Positions 1-6,911 of a stretch of DNA of 8,696 nt are shown here, piece after piece. The notes under the pieces were generated by a model. It was not told the DNA's origin, made no database searches, and saw only the letters and a program-made list of their open reading frames with translations. The stretch spans positions 1-8,696 of the forward strand of contig JAGOIS010000060.1 in NCBI GenBank assembly GCA_017995495.1, written 5' to 3'. Numbering within the stretch: the stretch's first letter is position 1; each line of letters starts with the position of its first letter. Position numbers and translations under genes: made by a program. The stretch comes from Candidatus Cloacimonadota bacterium (GTDB lineage: Bacteria > Cloacimonadota > Cloacimonadia > Cloacimonadales > Cloacimonadaceae).

Positions 1-2056
1 CGGCGCTGCCGTCGGTGCCCACTTGTTTCAAATAAACCCACCGCGTGAAGTCGGCAGGGTTATATCGCTGCCAGCAGTAATAATTGTCTTTAAGGTCGTG
101 TAATTGGCACTCGATGTTCAGATCATCTCCGTGCAGGGTGCTCACCATCACTCCGTCCGGGCCCCACTGTTTCTGGCCGTTTTCGATCATCTGGCCGTAA
201 ACGTGGTAGCGGTAGGTGGTCCCCACCGTGTCGTAATTTGACCAGCCGATATAGAACCTGCCCTCCAACCAGCTGATACGGGGCGCTTTCTGGCTGAGGG
301 GGTCCATGTCCGTGAGTTCCATGCCATAATCTCCCCAGAGCCTGTTTCCATCTGGATCCAGAAGCTGGGCATAGATCTTGGGATTGGGGTTGCGGCTGTC
401 TTCCCAGACAATGGCAATGTGGCCATCCGGAGTGACGGCCGCGGAGGGGGTAAGCTGGTGATATCCAGTGGGCAGCGTCACCGGGCGCCCATTGGTTTCC
501 AGGGCGGTGGAGCCGTCGGGATTGAGAAACTGGAAGTAGATCTGATAACCGAGGTTGGCGAACCGGGTATCCTGCCAGATCAGGACCACGTCATTTTCCC
601 GGGGCAGGATCAGATAATTGTCAAGCGGGGCGTCGCCGCTGAGGCCCCAGAAAACTTCTTTTCCGTTTTCGGCCAACAGGGGCGTGCCGGCAGAGTTGTA
701 AACCTGGTAATTGATGCCCACGCTGCCGTTGCGGATGTCCATCCAGTTGATGAAGACGTTTCCGCCAGCCTCTTTGATCAGTCCGCTGTTTTGCTGGTTA
801 GTGGCAGTGCAGACGGGCTTTCCGTTGGGATCCCAGAGTTCGGCTCCGGAGGCGGAGAGGTGCTGGGCGTAGATGTCTTCGTTGGGTGTGTTGCCATTGC
901 GGAGGTCATCCCAGACCACATAGCAGCCGCCGTTGCCGTCGGAAGCCATGCGGGGGCTGATTTGGTCGAAATCGGCCACGCTGAGCGGCACTCCTGTCTC
1001 AGCCCAAAGCAGGGAGCCGTCCGCGGAGACCTTTTGGGCAAAGAGGTCCGGATACTGGTTGTCAAAGCGGCGGTCCTCCCAGATGATGATGGCCGCGTTG
1101 TCGCTGGTGGCAACGATGCGGGGATTGTGCTGAGGGGCAAAGTCCTCAGTGCCGGAATCGCCGTATACAACGAAAGGATCGGTCCAGAGAAACTGACCTT
1201 CGAGGTTAACCTTCATCGCGTAGATGTCCGGATCGTCGTAGCGCTGGTCCTGCCAGGTGAAGACAAAATCGCCCCCGGTAAGGGTTGCCATGCGCACCTT
1301 GCCCTGGTTTCCCGGCTCGTTAGCCAGCACCGCCATCTGGGGCCAGGCCATCGCCCCGTCGGGATTGAAACGCTTCAGGAATATATCCTCCGCCCCCGCA
1401 TAGCTGTTAGTGTAGGCAATCATCAGGCCACCCTGCCCGTCCGGTAGCATGGTGTTTTGCTCTTCCTCGCCGGGGTCGTTGGCAATGGGGATGCCGTTAA
1501 GCGCCCAGACGGGATTTCCGTTGGCATCGATCCTCTGTCCATAGAGGTCTTTGCTGGGGTTGCGCGCGTCCGACCAGACGATGTAGGCTCCGCCGGAGTT
1601 GTCGGGCTCCATGTTCAGCGCGATCTGAATTTCGGATGCAGTGCAGACAGGCTTTCCGCCTTCGGGCCAGAGCAACTGGCCGTTGGAGTTGATCTTTTGT
1701 GCGTAAACGTTGCCGTCCGGATCGTCTGAGAAATCGATCCAGGCAATGATGAAATTGTTGTCCGAGGTCAAGGTTATCACTGGATCTTCCTGGCGGTCAG
1801 GCTTGCCGTCGATCAGCAGGGGGTCGCCCCAGACCATGTTTCCTGCCACGTCAACCTTCTGGGCCCAGAGGTCGCGTTCGCCCAGCTTGGTATCGGACCA
1901 AACGTAGATGGCCCCACCATCGGGGGTTTGCGTTCCGGTGCGGAACCATTCGATGTTGACCCCCTGGCGGATGGGAACGGCTTCGTTCCAGACCAGAGCG
2001 GCGGACAGGGTCAGGATTGATCCCAGCAGCAGGGTGATCAGGACGGTGTGTTTCAC
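1..2056 (-). CDS. Secreted multi-repeat (probable beta-propeller) protein, N-terminal 685 residues, cut by window edge
   Basis: A reading frame runs without a stop from a GTG at 2056 to the left edge, giving 685 codons plus one base; the C-terminus lies outside. The GTG is chosen because a strong AAGGAGAG site sits just upstream and the protein opens with a signal peptide (MKHTVLITLLLGSILTLSAA, cleavage near residue 20). The rest is a regular repeat of about 53-58 residues. Each unit has a hydrophobic strand ending in W-x-D, often W-x-D-x-R, then a D-[IL]-Y-A-Q-K strand, a turn such as ANG or PDG, and a W-centred strand. The W-x-D position (or its variant) falls at residues 53, 106, 161, 215, 268, 326, 382, 438, 494, 551, 605 and 662, making twelve units. 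Units 4, 11 and 12 are degenerate (YTN, WSN, WQR). This looks like an exported propeller-type surface protein. A C-terminal sorting domain is plausible but not visible. No enzymatic motif is seen, and the function is unknown. Confidence 0.85.
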   Translation of the reverse strand, partial: MKHTVLITLLLGSILTLSAALVWNEAVPIRQGVNIEWFRTGTQTPDGGAIYVWSDTKLGERDLWAQKVDVAGNMVWGDPLLIDGKPDRQEDPVITLTSDNNFIIAWIDFSDDPDGNVYAQKINSNGQLLWPEGGKPVCTASEIQIALNMEPDNSGGAYIVWSDARNPSKDLYGQRIDANGNPVWALNGIPIANDPGEEEQNTMLPDGQGGLMIAYTNSYAGAEDIFLKRFNPDGAMAWPQMAVLANEPGNQGKVRMATLTGGDFVFTWQDQRYDDPDIYAMKVNLEGQFLWTDPFVVYGDSGTEDFAPQHNPRIVATSDNAAIIIWEDRRFDNQYPDLFAQKVSADGSLLWAETGVPLSVADFDQISPRMASDGNGGCYVVWDDLRNGNTPNEDIYAQHLSASGAELWDPNGKPVCTATNQQNSGLIKEAGGNVFINWMDIRNGSVGINYQVYNSAGTPLLAENGKEVFWGLSGDAPLDNYLILPRENDVVLIWQDTRFANLGYQIYFQFLNPDGSTALETNGRPVTLPTGYHQLTPSAAVTPDGHIAIVWEDSRNPNPKIYAQLLDPDGNRLWGDYGMELTDMDPLSQKAPRISWLEGRFYIGWSNYDTVGTTYRYHVYGQMIENGQKQWGPDGVMVSTLHGDDLNIECQLHDLKDNYYCWQRYNPADFTRWVYLKQVGTDGSA
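805..824 (-). repeat. Copy 1 of a near-identical 20-base repeat coding GKPVCTA
   Basis: These bases match 1639-1658 at 19 of 20 positions. In the secreted repeat protein they encode part of the link between units 7 and 8 (residues 412-418, GKPVCTA). The copies lie exactly five repeat units (278 residues) apart. This suggests a past duplication of a five-unit block or local gene conversion, though selection on the shared peptide could also keep them alike. Confidence 0.6.
1639..1658 (-). repeat. Copy 2 of a near-identical 20-base repeat coding GKPVCTA
   Basis: This is the partner of the copy at 805-824, with one base different. It encodes residues 134-140 (GKPVCTA), the link between units 2 and 3 of the secreted repeat protein. 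Confidence 0.6.
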
Positions 2057-2144
2057 TAGTCTCTCCTTTTTTGAGCTAAACTATGCCACCCTCGGAGGGG
2101 CGCGTTGATCACGATAATTTCAATCTTGATGATTATTTATGCAA
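2057..2144 (-). promoter_or_regulatory. Intergenic gap, possible promoter/leader of the repeat-protein gene
   Basis: This is the only real intergenic gap in the window, 88 bases between the guaD stop and the GTG start. Its guaD-proximal half is AT-rich, unlike the surrounding coding DNA. It holds an imperfect dyad: arms 2105-2115 and 2123-2133 around a 7-base loop, with 8 of 11 positions pairing. A short GC stem, CCCT-CGG-AGGG, lies at 2089-2099 and has no T run after it on the minus strand. No convincing -35/-10 pair could be placed with normal spacing. The gap may carry a promoter or operator for the secreted protein, but this is inferred from position and composition. Confidence 0.35.
2061..2068 (-). 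promoter_or_regulatory. Strong ribosome binding site of the secreted repeat protein
   Basis: On the minus strand this reads AAGGAGAG, preceded by further A residues. Six bases separate the GGAG core from the GTG at 2056. It is the best Shine-Dalgarno match in the window. It fixes the unusual GTG start, and together with the signal peptide directly after it gives good support for the gene's beginning. Confidence 0.85.
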
Positions 2145-3371
2145 TTAGTCTTCCAATTGGCTAAGAACAGTCCTGCCCGCGATCACGGTCTCCACCACCG
2201 GGAATTCGTGGCCCCAGAAGCAGAGCGCGGAAAGGAGGTCTTCGTCCGGGATGGAGTGGGGGGGGCGCAGCAAGCAAAGGTCGGCTTCCTTGCCCGGCTC
2301 GAGGCTGCCGATCCTGTCGCCCAGCCCCAGCAGGCGGGCGTTGCCCAGCGTGAGATGGTACAAAAGCCGCTCTGGCCTGAGGGAGTGGACGCTCTGGCGG
2401 TAATTGGCCAGCTTGGCGTGGTAGAGCAGGTTGAGGGTGGTCCCGGCGGCAACGTCGCTGCCGATGCCGATCTCGATACCTTTTGCTGCCAGCGCGGGGT
2501 AATTGAACTCGCCGCTCTTAAGGAAGAAATTGGAATCCGGGCAATGGGCGATCTTACAATTGTTGGCGGCGAGAATATCCATTTCTTCATCCGCAAGGTG
2601 GATGGCGTGGGCGAGGATGGTTTTGGGTGTGAGAAGCCCCAATCGATCATAGACTTGGGCGTAGGAGCCAGCGTCGAAAAGCTTCAGGACCTCCTCGATC
2701 TCGGCCCGGTTTTCGGAAAGGTGGGTCTGGGCCCAGGCGCCGTGATCCCTGATGAAGGTTGCCGTCAGCGCCATCAATTCTGCAGAACAGGACAGCGCGA
2801 AACGGGGGGTGAAGATGTAATCCAGCAGAGGGCTGTGGCAGTGCCAACGCTCATATAGCTCAACCGAGCGGGACCAGGCGTAGTCCGTGGTTTGGAGCAA
2901 GTTCGCGGGGCTTATGCGGTCCATCATGGTCATGCCGATGAAAGCCCGGGCGCCAGCGGCCTGCGCGCTGGCAAACGCGATCTCACAGGCCTGGTGGAAG
3001 GGGGCGGTATAGATCACCGAGGTGGTGGTCCCGGCGGTAAACAGGGCGCGAAAAAACTCATCCGAGAGGGCACGGGCGTACTGGGGGTCAGCGGAGCGGG
3101 CTTCCTCAGGGAATACATGCCGTTCCAGCCAGGACAGGAGCGATGGCTCATAAGCACCGCGGATGCGGTATTGAGAGAGGTGGACGTGGATGTCGATCAG
3201 CCCTGGCAGGCAGAGCAGGTCGCAGCGGTCCTCGCAGTCTGTGTCGAGGTTAGGATTCCAGGGGCGGATCAGGCTAATACCGGCTTCATCCCAAGCGATC
3301 ACATGATCCGCATGGACAGCCGCCTGGTCCGGGGTGAGGGGTGTTAACAGCTTAGTTCTGATCTTGCGCAT
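2145..3371 (-). CDS. guaD: Guanine deaminase
   Basis: A 408-residue metal-dependent amidohydrolase. Guanine deaminase (EC 3.5.4.3) hydrolyses guanine to xanthine and ammonia in the cytoplasm, in purine salvage or catabolism. The metal ligands expected for the family are visible: H62 and H64 in the HVH motif after PGLID, H217 in THLSE, H255 in LAHAIHL and D306 in GIGSD. E220 is the expected proton-shuttling acid. Two features separate it from other deaminases of the superfamily. Q67, three residues after the HxH motif, and R190 in TPRFALSCS correspond to the guanine-contacting Gln and Arg. The LLSWLERHVFPEE segment (78-90) and CPDSNFFLKSG (277-287) are also typical. The length is slightly short of the usual 430-450, mainly at the N-terminus. 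The ATG lies inside the end of the upstream FG-GAP gene (20-base overlap) with only a weak GAAAAG upstream, suggesting translational coupling. Substrate specificity is inferred from motifs. Confidence 0.9.
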   Translation of the reverse strand: MRKIRTKLLTPLTPDQAAVHADHVIAWDEAGISLIRPWNPNLDTDCEDRCDLLCLPGLIDIHVHLSQYRIRGAYEPSLLSWLERHVFPEEARSADPQYARALSDEFFRALFTAGTTTSVIYTAPFHQACEIAFASAQAAGARAFIGMTMMDRISPANLLQTTDYAWSRSVELYERWHCHSPLLDYIFTPRFALSCSAELMALTATFIRDHGAWAQTHLSENRAEIEEVLKLFDAGSYAQVYDRLGLLTPKTILAHAIHLADEEMDILAANNCKIAHCPDSNFFLKSGEFNYPALAAKGIEIGIGSDVAAGTTLNLLYHAKLANYRQSVHSLRPERLLYHLTLGNARLLGLGDRIGSLEPGKEADLCLLRPPHSIPDEDLLSALCFWGHEFPVVETVIAGRTVLSQLED

Positions 3372-6030
3372 GGTTCATCTTTTCGCTCGAAAGGATCGTG
3401 GCGTCGCCAAGGCCAAAATGAAGCTCCTGGCTGCTTTGGGATGTGGTGCCTTTGGCGGAGCTGAGTTCACGGATGAGGCTATGTCTGCCGCCGTCTTTAT
3501 TCAGCAGTTCCACTTTCACCCGGGTGCCAAAGGCGGGGGAATTTGGATGGAGGGAAAACTGGGTGGGGTCGGTGAGCAGGATGACCTCACCACCCTCCCA
3601 GACAGGTTTCACGAACACGGAGCCGTTCTTTGATCGGGTCCGGTTGAAAAGGATCTTGGTACCGTTGCCGCTGCCCACCACCAAGTCCGTGAAACCGTCC
3701 CGGTCGAGGTCGGCGGTGGCGTTGCCCCAGCCGTTGAATACCCTGGCCCCGGCGAGGAAGGTGATGTCGGTGAAGGTGCCGTTGCCGTTGTTTCTATAGA
3801 GATAGGAGCGGTCGTTGGCATAGACAGAGGTGACGAAGAGGTCCAGCCAGCCGTCATTGTCGGCATCCAACCAGAGTGGGTCGGAGTGAAGCTCGTCGTA
3901 AGTGATCCCAGCCTCTCGCGTCACATCGGTGAACTGCCAATACCAAAGAGTGTCGGCATCGATCACCCGGCAGCTGCGGCCGTCGTTGCGCAGCAGCTGG
4001 CTGACGTCCGAGATCTCGATATAACGGGGGTGGGCGAGATTGGCTATGAAGAGATCGAGGTCGCCGTCATTGTCATAATCGCCCCAGTCGGCACCGATGC
4101 TGTGACCGTAGTAGCCATCCTTGTATTTGCCGCTCAGGCCGTTCAGCGCTGCCACGTCGGCAAATGTGCTGTCGCGCAGGTCCCAGCAAAAATTGCGGTT
4201 GAGCCTGTAATTGGTGACCAGGATCTCCTGGGTGCCGTCGTTGTCATAATCCGCGGGAGCCACTCCCCGGCCTGCCAGACCTGGATCATCGGTGTACGCC
4301 GGCGCCCTGAAACCCATGGCTTTACTGGCGTCGCTGAAGTAACCCCTGTCGTTTTGCCAATAATAATCCGGATATCCGGCCCGGACCTGCCACTTTTCGT
4401 AGTTGGCAACGTAGAGGGAGGGACAGCCGGTGTGGCCGGGATCGATCCAAGCGGCCCCCTCAGTGGGACAGCGGTCGTCGATGTCACCGGCGCGTTCATT
4501 CACTTTCACAAAGCGGAGGCCATCCTGGTTTTTCATCAGCGCGTCGCCCAGGCTGTCGGAGTTGTGGGATATGGCCGCCAAGTCCAGCAGTCCGTCACAG
4601 TTAAAATCCGCCCAGAGCCCGCCGCTGGAGGCAAGCTGGCTGAGATTCAGGGAATCGCCCACCGCCATGAAATCCCGGCCAGAAAGGTTGCGGTAGAGTG
4701 AGTTGCCGTTGAACAACAGGTCGTTGAAGCCGTCGTTGTCATAATCGCCGATCGCGACCCTGGTGTAGCGATTGTCGCCGAAGGGGTGTTCCTCAAAAAC
4801 AATGCCCCGGTATCCAGCCAGGGACCGGGCCCAGGTGACCAGGTCGGTCTTGATGTCCAGAGCAGTCCTCAAAGAATCCAGAGCTTGCAGACAGGCTTCG
4901 TCGTATTTCCTGCGGGGAGAACCCAGGACCAGTGAGCCAACGTAGCTGCGGGCCGCCATGAGGTGCATAAGTTTATTTTCGGCCAGCGATTCTATCCTGC
5001 CCTGCCAATAAAGCAGCTCTGCCTGGTCGCCCCGGTCGTTGTTCTCAAAGCTGAGTTCCTTAATATCTTTGAGCAGCTGTTTGAATTCCGCGCTGGAGAC
5101 AGAGACCAGCCCCATAAGTTCTTTTTCATCACCGTAGAGGCCATGGCTGGCCAGCAGCGAGAAATAGCGGGCCTTGAGCCGGGTGAACCGCAGGCGGGAG
5201 TTCCATTGCTCGGAAGTGTACCAGTCATATAGCACCCGGACGCCGCTTTCGCTGGAATAGTCGTTCAGGGCGGAATCCAGCATGAAGATCACCTGGTTCA
5301 GCAAGAGTTCGTTGTTATCCCGGGTTCTGCGGAAGGAGGGATTCAACAGGTAAATCGAGGAGATGTAAAGATGGATGTCGGATCGGAAACCCTGGGCTTG
5401 TACTAGGTTTTCCAGTTCGTCATAGCGGGCTGCGTTGGAAAGGTGGTAAAGCTTGTAGTAGTAAGCCACCTGGCCCCAGTCGGAAATCGGGAGGTCACGT
5501 TCGAAGTCAGCGATCAGTGCCAGAGCGAGGGAATCCGAACTTTCCACGCTGATCGCGTCGATCCTTTCTCTGGCGAGGTCCTCGATCAGGGGATGGTAGC
5601 CCCGCAGACGTCTCACCGCCTCCAGGAATTCCTCATCCGAGGTGCCGTATAAATAGTGCTGAAGCACCACAAGCTCGTCCGGAGAGGTGAACTCGGCCTC
5701 CACCTTCTCACGCATCGTTGTATATGCCTGGCTGTCGAGCAAGGCCTGGTCAGCCACGCGGAACCAATCGAGCGCGTCCTCCAGGGAGTGGTGAACCAGG
5801 GCGAGCTGTTCCCGGCAGCGCAGTTCCAAAGCCAGGTCAGCTGAGCGGTGGGCGTATTCCAGGGCTAGACGGAGGTCGGATTCGGGACCCTTGAGCAACT
5901 CCTCCACCTTGTTCCCATGCTTATGCAGCACCTGGAAGTTCTCTGTATCCATCAGCCACTGGAAATCATCGTTGCTGATAGCGGCAAGGTTCAGAGTGAG
6001 CAGCAGAATAGGCAGCAGGAGAAATATCAT
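3352..6030 (-). CDS. Secreted FG-GAP/VCBS propeller protein with helical N-terminal region and ASPIC/UnbV-like C-terminus
   Basis: An 892-residue predicted exported protein. The ATG at 6030 overlaps the Hsp33 stop as ATGA and begins a signal peptide (MIFLLLPILLLTLNLAA). The frame stays open further upstream to 6108, but that would place 26 polar residues before the hydrophobic core, so I prefer 6030. Residues about 20-405 are alpha-helical by composition, resembling TPR-like solenoids, with no family I can name. Residues about 410-797 hold FG-GAP/VCBS repeats with calcium-loop D-x-D-x-D-G motifs starting at D429, D475 (DFNCDG), D594, D651, D722 and D774. A degenerate unit at D530 (DPGHTG) brings the count to seven, enough for a seven-bladed propeller. 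Residues 828-880 (PNSPAFGTRVKV, then SQELHFGLGDA) match the start and middle of an ASPIC/UnbV (CRTAC1-like) domain. The domain is unusually short and ends in a polar tail. The role is unknown; binding at the cell surface or periplasm is likely. Confidence 0.85.
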   Translation of the reverse strand: MIFLLLPILLLTLNLAAISNDDFQWLMDTENFQVLHKHGNKVEELLKGPESDLRLALEYAHRSADLALELRCREQLALVHHSLEDALDWFRVADQALLDSQAYTTMREKVEAEFTSPDELVVLQHYLYGTSDEEFLEAVRRLRGYHPLIEDLARERIDAISVESSDSLALALIADFERDLPISDWGQVAYYYKLYHLSNAARYDELENLVQAQGFRSDIHLYISSIYLLNPSFRRTRDNNELLLNQVIFMLDSALNDYSSESGVRVLYDWYTSEQWNSRLRFTRLKARYFSLLASHGLYGDEKELMGLVSVSSAEFKQLLKDIKELSFENNDRGDQAELLYWQGRIESLAENKLMHLMAARSYVGSLVLGSPRRKYDEACLQALDSLRTALDIKTDLVTWARSLAGYRGIVFEEHPFGDNRYTRVAIGDYDNDGFNDLLFNGNSLYRNLSGRDFMAVGDSLNLSQLASSGGLWADFNCDGLLDLAAISHNSDSLGDALMKNQDGLRFVKVNERAGDIDDRCPTEGAAWIDPGHTGCPSLYVANYEKWQVRAGYPDYYWQNDRGYFSDASKAMGFRAPAYTDDPGLAGRGVAPADYDNDGTQEILVTNYRLNRNFCWDLRDSTFADVAALNGLSGKYKDGYYGHSIGADWGDYDNDGDLDLFIANLAHPRYIEISDVSQLLRNDGRSCRVIDADTLWYWQFTDVTREAGITYDELHSDPLWLDADNDGWLDLFVTSVYANDRSYLYRNNGNGTFTDITFLAGARVFNGWGNATADLDRDGFTDLVVGSGNGTKILFNRTRSKNGSVFVKPVWEGGEVILLTDPTQFSLHPNSPAFGTRVKVELLNKDGGRHSLIRELSSAKGTTSQSSQELHFGLGDATILSSEKMNHAQDQN
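3640..4809 (-). other. Region coding the seven-unit FG-GAP propeller
   Basis: This stretch encodes residues about 408-797 of the secreted FG-GAP protein. The codons for the DYDNDG-type loops recur almost unchanged, visible on the plus strand as repeated CGTCGTTGTCATAATC-like strings near 4231-4256 and 4731-4746, with a close variant (CGTCATTGTCATAATC) near 4066-4081. Each loop is followed by a hydrophobic strand (e.g. DLLF, DLFIANL, DLFVTSV). The third unit (D530) has lost the calcium-loop acids. Confidence 0.75.
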
Positions 6031-6911
6031 GGCTTTGTATCCAACGAGTCGATGAGAAAGTTGATGTCCTCTGGACTGAAGTGGTAACTGGCGTTGCAGA
6101 AATGGCACAGGGGGTCGATTCCCTCCCGCATATCCTCCAACCCGGCTTTTCCCAACATCCGCAGGGCCCTTTCAAATCGTTCCCGGGAGCAGTTGCACCG
6201 GTAGCGGATGGTGTGATCAGGAACGAGGTCCAGCTTCTCTCCGGCGATCACGAAACGGGTGATTATCTCCGGCAGCGACAGCCCCATGTCCATCAGATCG
6301 GAGACGTTGGGGGTCTTGTGTAGCGAGGCGATCAGCTCGTCCGCCAGCTTGGGATCGGCATCCGGCAACTGCTGGATGATGAAGCCCCCGGAAGCACGCA
6401 CGGAAGCGGTCTTGTCGATCAGGACGCCCAGGTTGACCACCGTGGGCACCTGTTCAGATTGGTCGAAATAGTGGGCCAGGTTTAGGGCCAGTTCACCCTC
6501 GCCCAAGGCGGTGGTGCCGGTCACCGGCTTCAGGTTGGGTTGGGTGCGGATCACGCTCAAAGTTCCCGAACCCAGGGCGCGGACAGGATAGAAATTGTCT
6601 TCCGGTGTATCCAGCCAAAGCTGCGGTTCGAAGGCATACCCGCGCAGATCACCGAGGCCATTGCAGATCATCAGCGCGCCACGCAGGGGACCGTCTCCAT
6701 CCAGGCGCAGTGAGACCTCAGCTTCGGGAACCTTGAGGTCCAGGCTCAGCATGGCTGCCGCGGAGATCATCTTTCCCAGCAGCAGCGTGTTCACCGGAGA
6801 AAGGTCCTGCAGGTCCCTCATTTTTTGGATACTGGGGGTGGATTCCACGGCCAGCACCCGAAATTGGCCGCCGAATGCTGTCCCCCGCCAAAGTTGGTCA
6901 GTTCGCTCCAT
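6027..6911 (-). CDS. hslO: Hsp33, redox-regulated molecular chaperone
   Basis: A 294-residue cytoplasmic holdase chaperone of the HSP33 family, the usual length. In this family four cysteines hold zinc when reduced. Oxidative stress forms disulfides, releases zinc and switches on binding of unfolding proteins. The four cysteines are present as C239-x-C241 (YRCNCSRERFERAL) and C269-x-x-C272 (CHFC), in the expected CxC...CxxC order near the C-terminus. The N-terminal part has the expected features: LSPVNTLLLGKMISAAAML (37-55), the LRLDGDGPLRG motif (68-78) and GTLSVIR (116-122). The ATG at 6911 overlaps the end of the SpoIID-like gene by 14 bases, with GGATGGA just upstream as a fair ribosome binding site. 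The stop overlaps the next start as ATGA. Both junctions suggest coupled translation within an operon. All functional residues needed for redox sensing are present. Confidence 0.95.
   Translation of the reverse strand: MERTDQLWRGTAFGGQFRVLAVESTPSIQKMRDLQDLSPVNTLLLGKMISAAAMLSLDLKVPEAEVSLRLDGDGPLRGALMICNGLGDLRGYAFEPQLWLDTPEDNFYPVRALGSGTLSVIRTQPNLKPVTGTTALGEGELALNLAHYFDQSEQVPTVVNLGVLIDKTASVRASGGFIIQQLPDADPKLADELIASLHKTPNVSDLMDMGLSLPEIITRFVIAGEKLDLVPDHTIRYRCNCSRERFERALRMLGKAGLEDMREGIDPLCHFCNASYHFSPEDINFLIDSLDTKP

Noticed and set aside
419..1447. Long plus-strand open frame (342 codons) opposite the secreted repeat protein
   Set aside because: It lies antisense to a continuous signal-peptide-bearing repeat protein. 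Its length reflects the codon bias of the opposite strand, and its translation shows no domain or plausible ribosome binding site.
2089..2099. Short GC hairpin as a rho-independent terminator after guaD
   Set aside because: The stem is only four base pairs and no T run follows on the minus strand.
2139..2858. Plus-strand open frame (239 codons) opposite guaD
   Set aside because: The minus strand here encodes guanine deaminase with its catalytic motifs, so the plus frame is a mirror of that coding bias.
3886..4701. Plus-strand open frame (271 codons) opposite the FG-GAP propeller
   Set aside because: Its Val/Ile-rich translation is the antisense image of the D-x-D-x-D-G repeats, with no recognisable family.
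4060..4750. Repeated CGTCGTTGTCATAATC-like strings suggestive of a direct-repeat array
   Set aside because: They are irregularly spaced and encode the DYDNDG calcium loops of the propeller, so they are not a CRISPR array or regulatory repeats.
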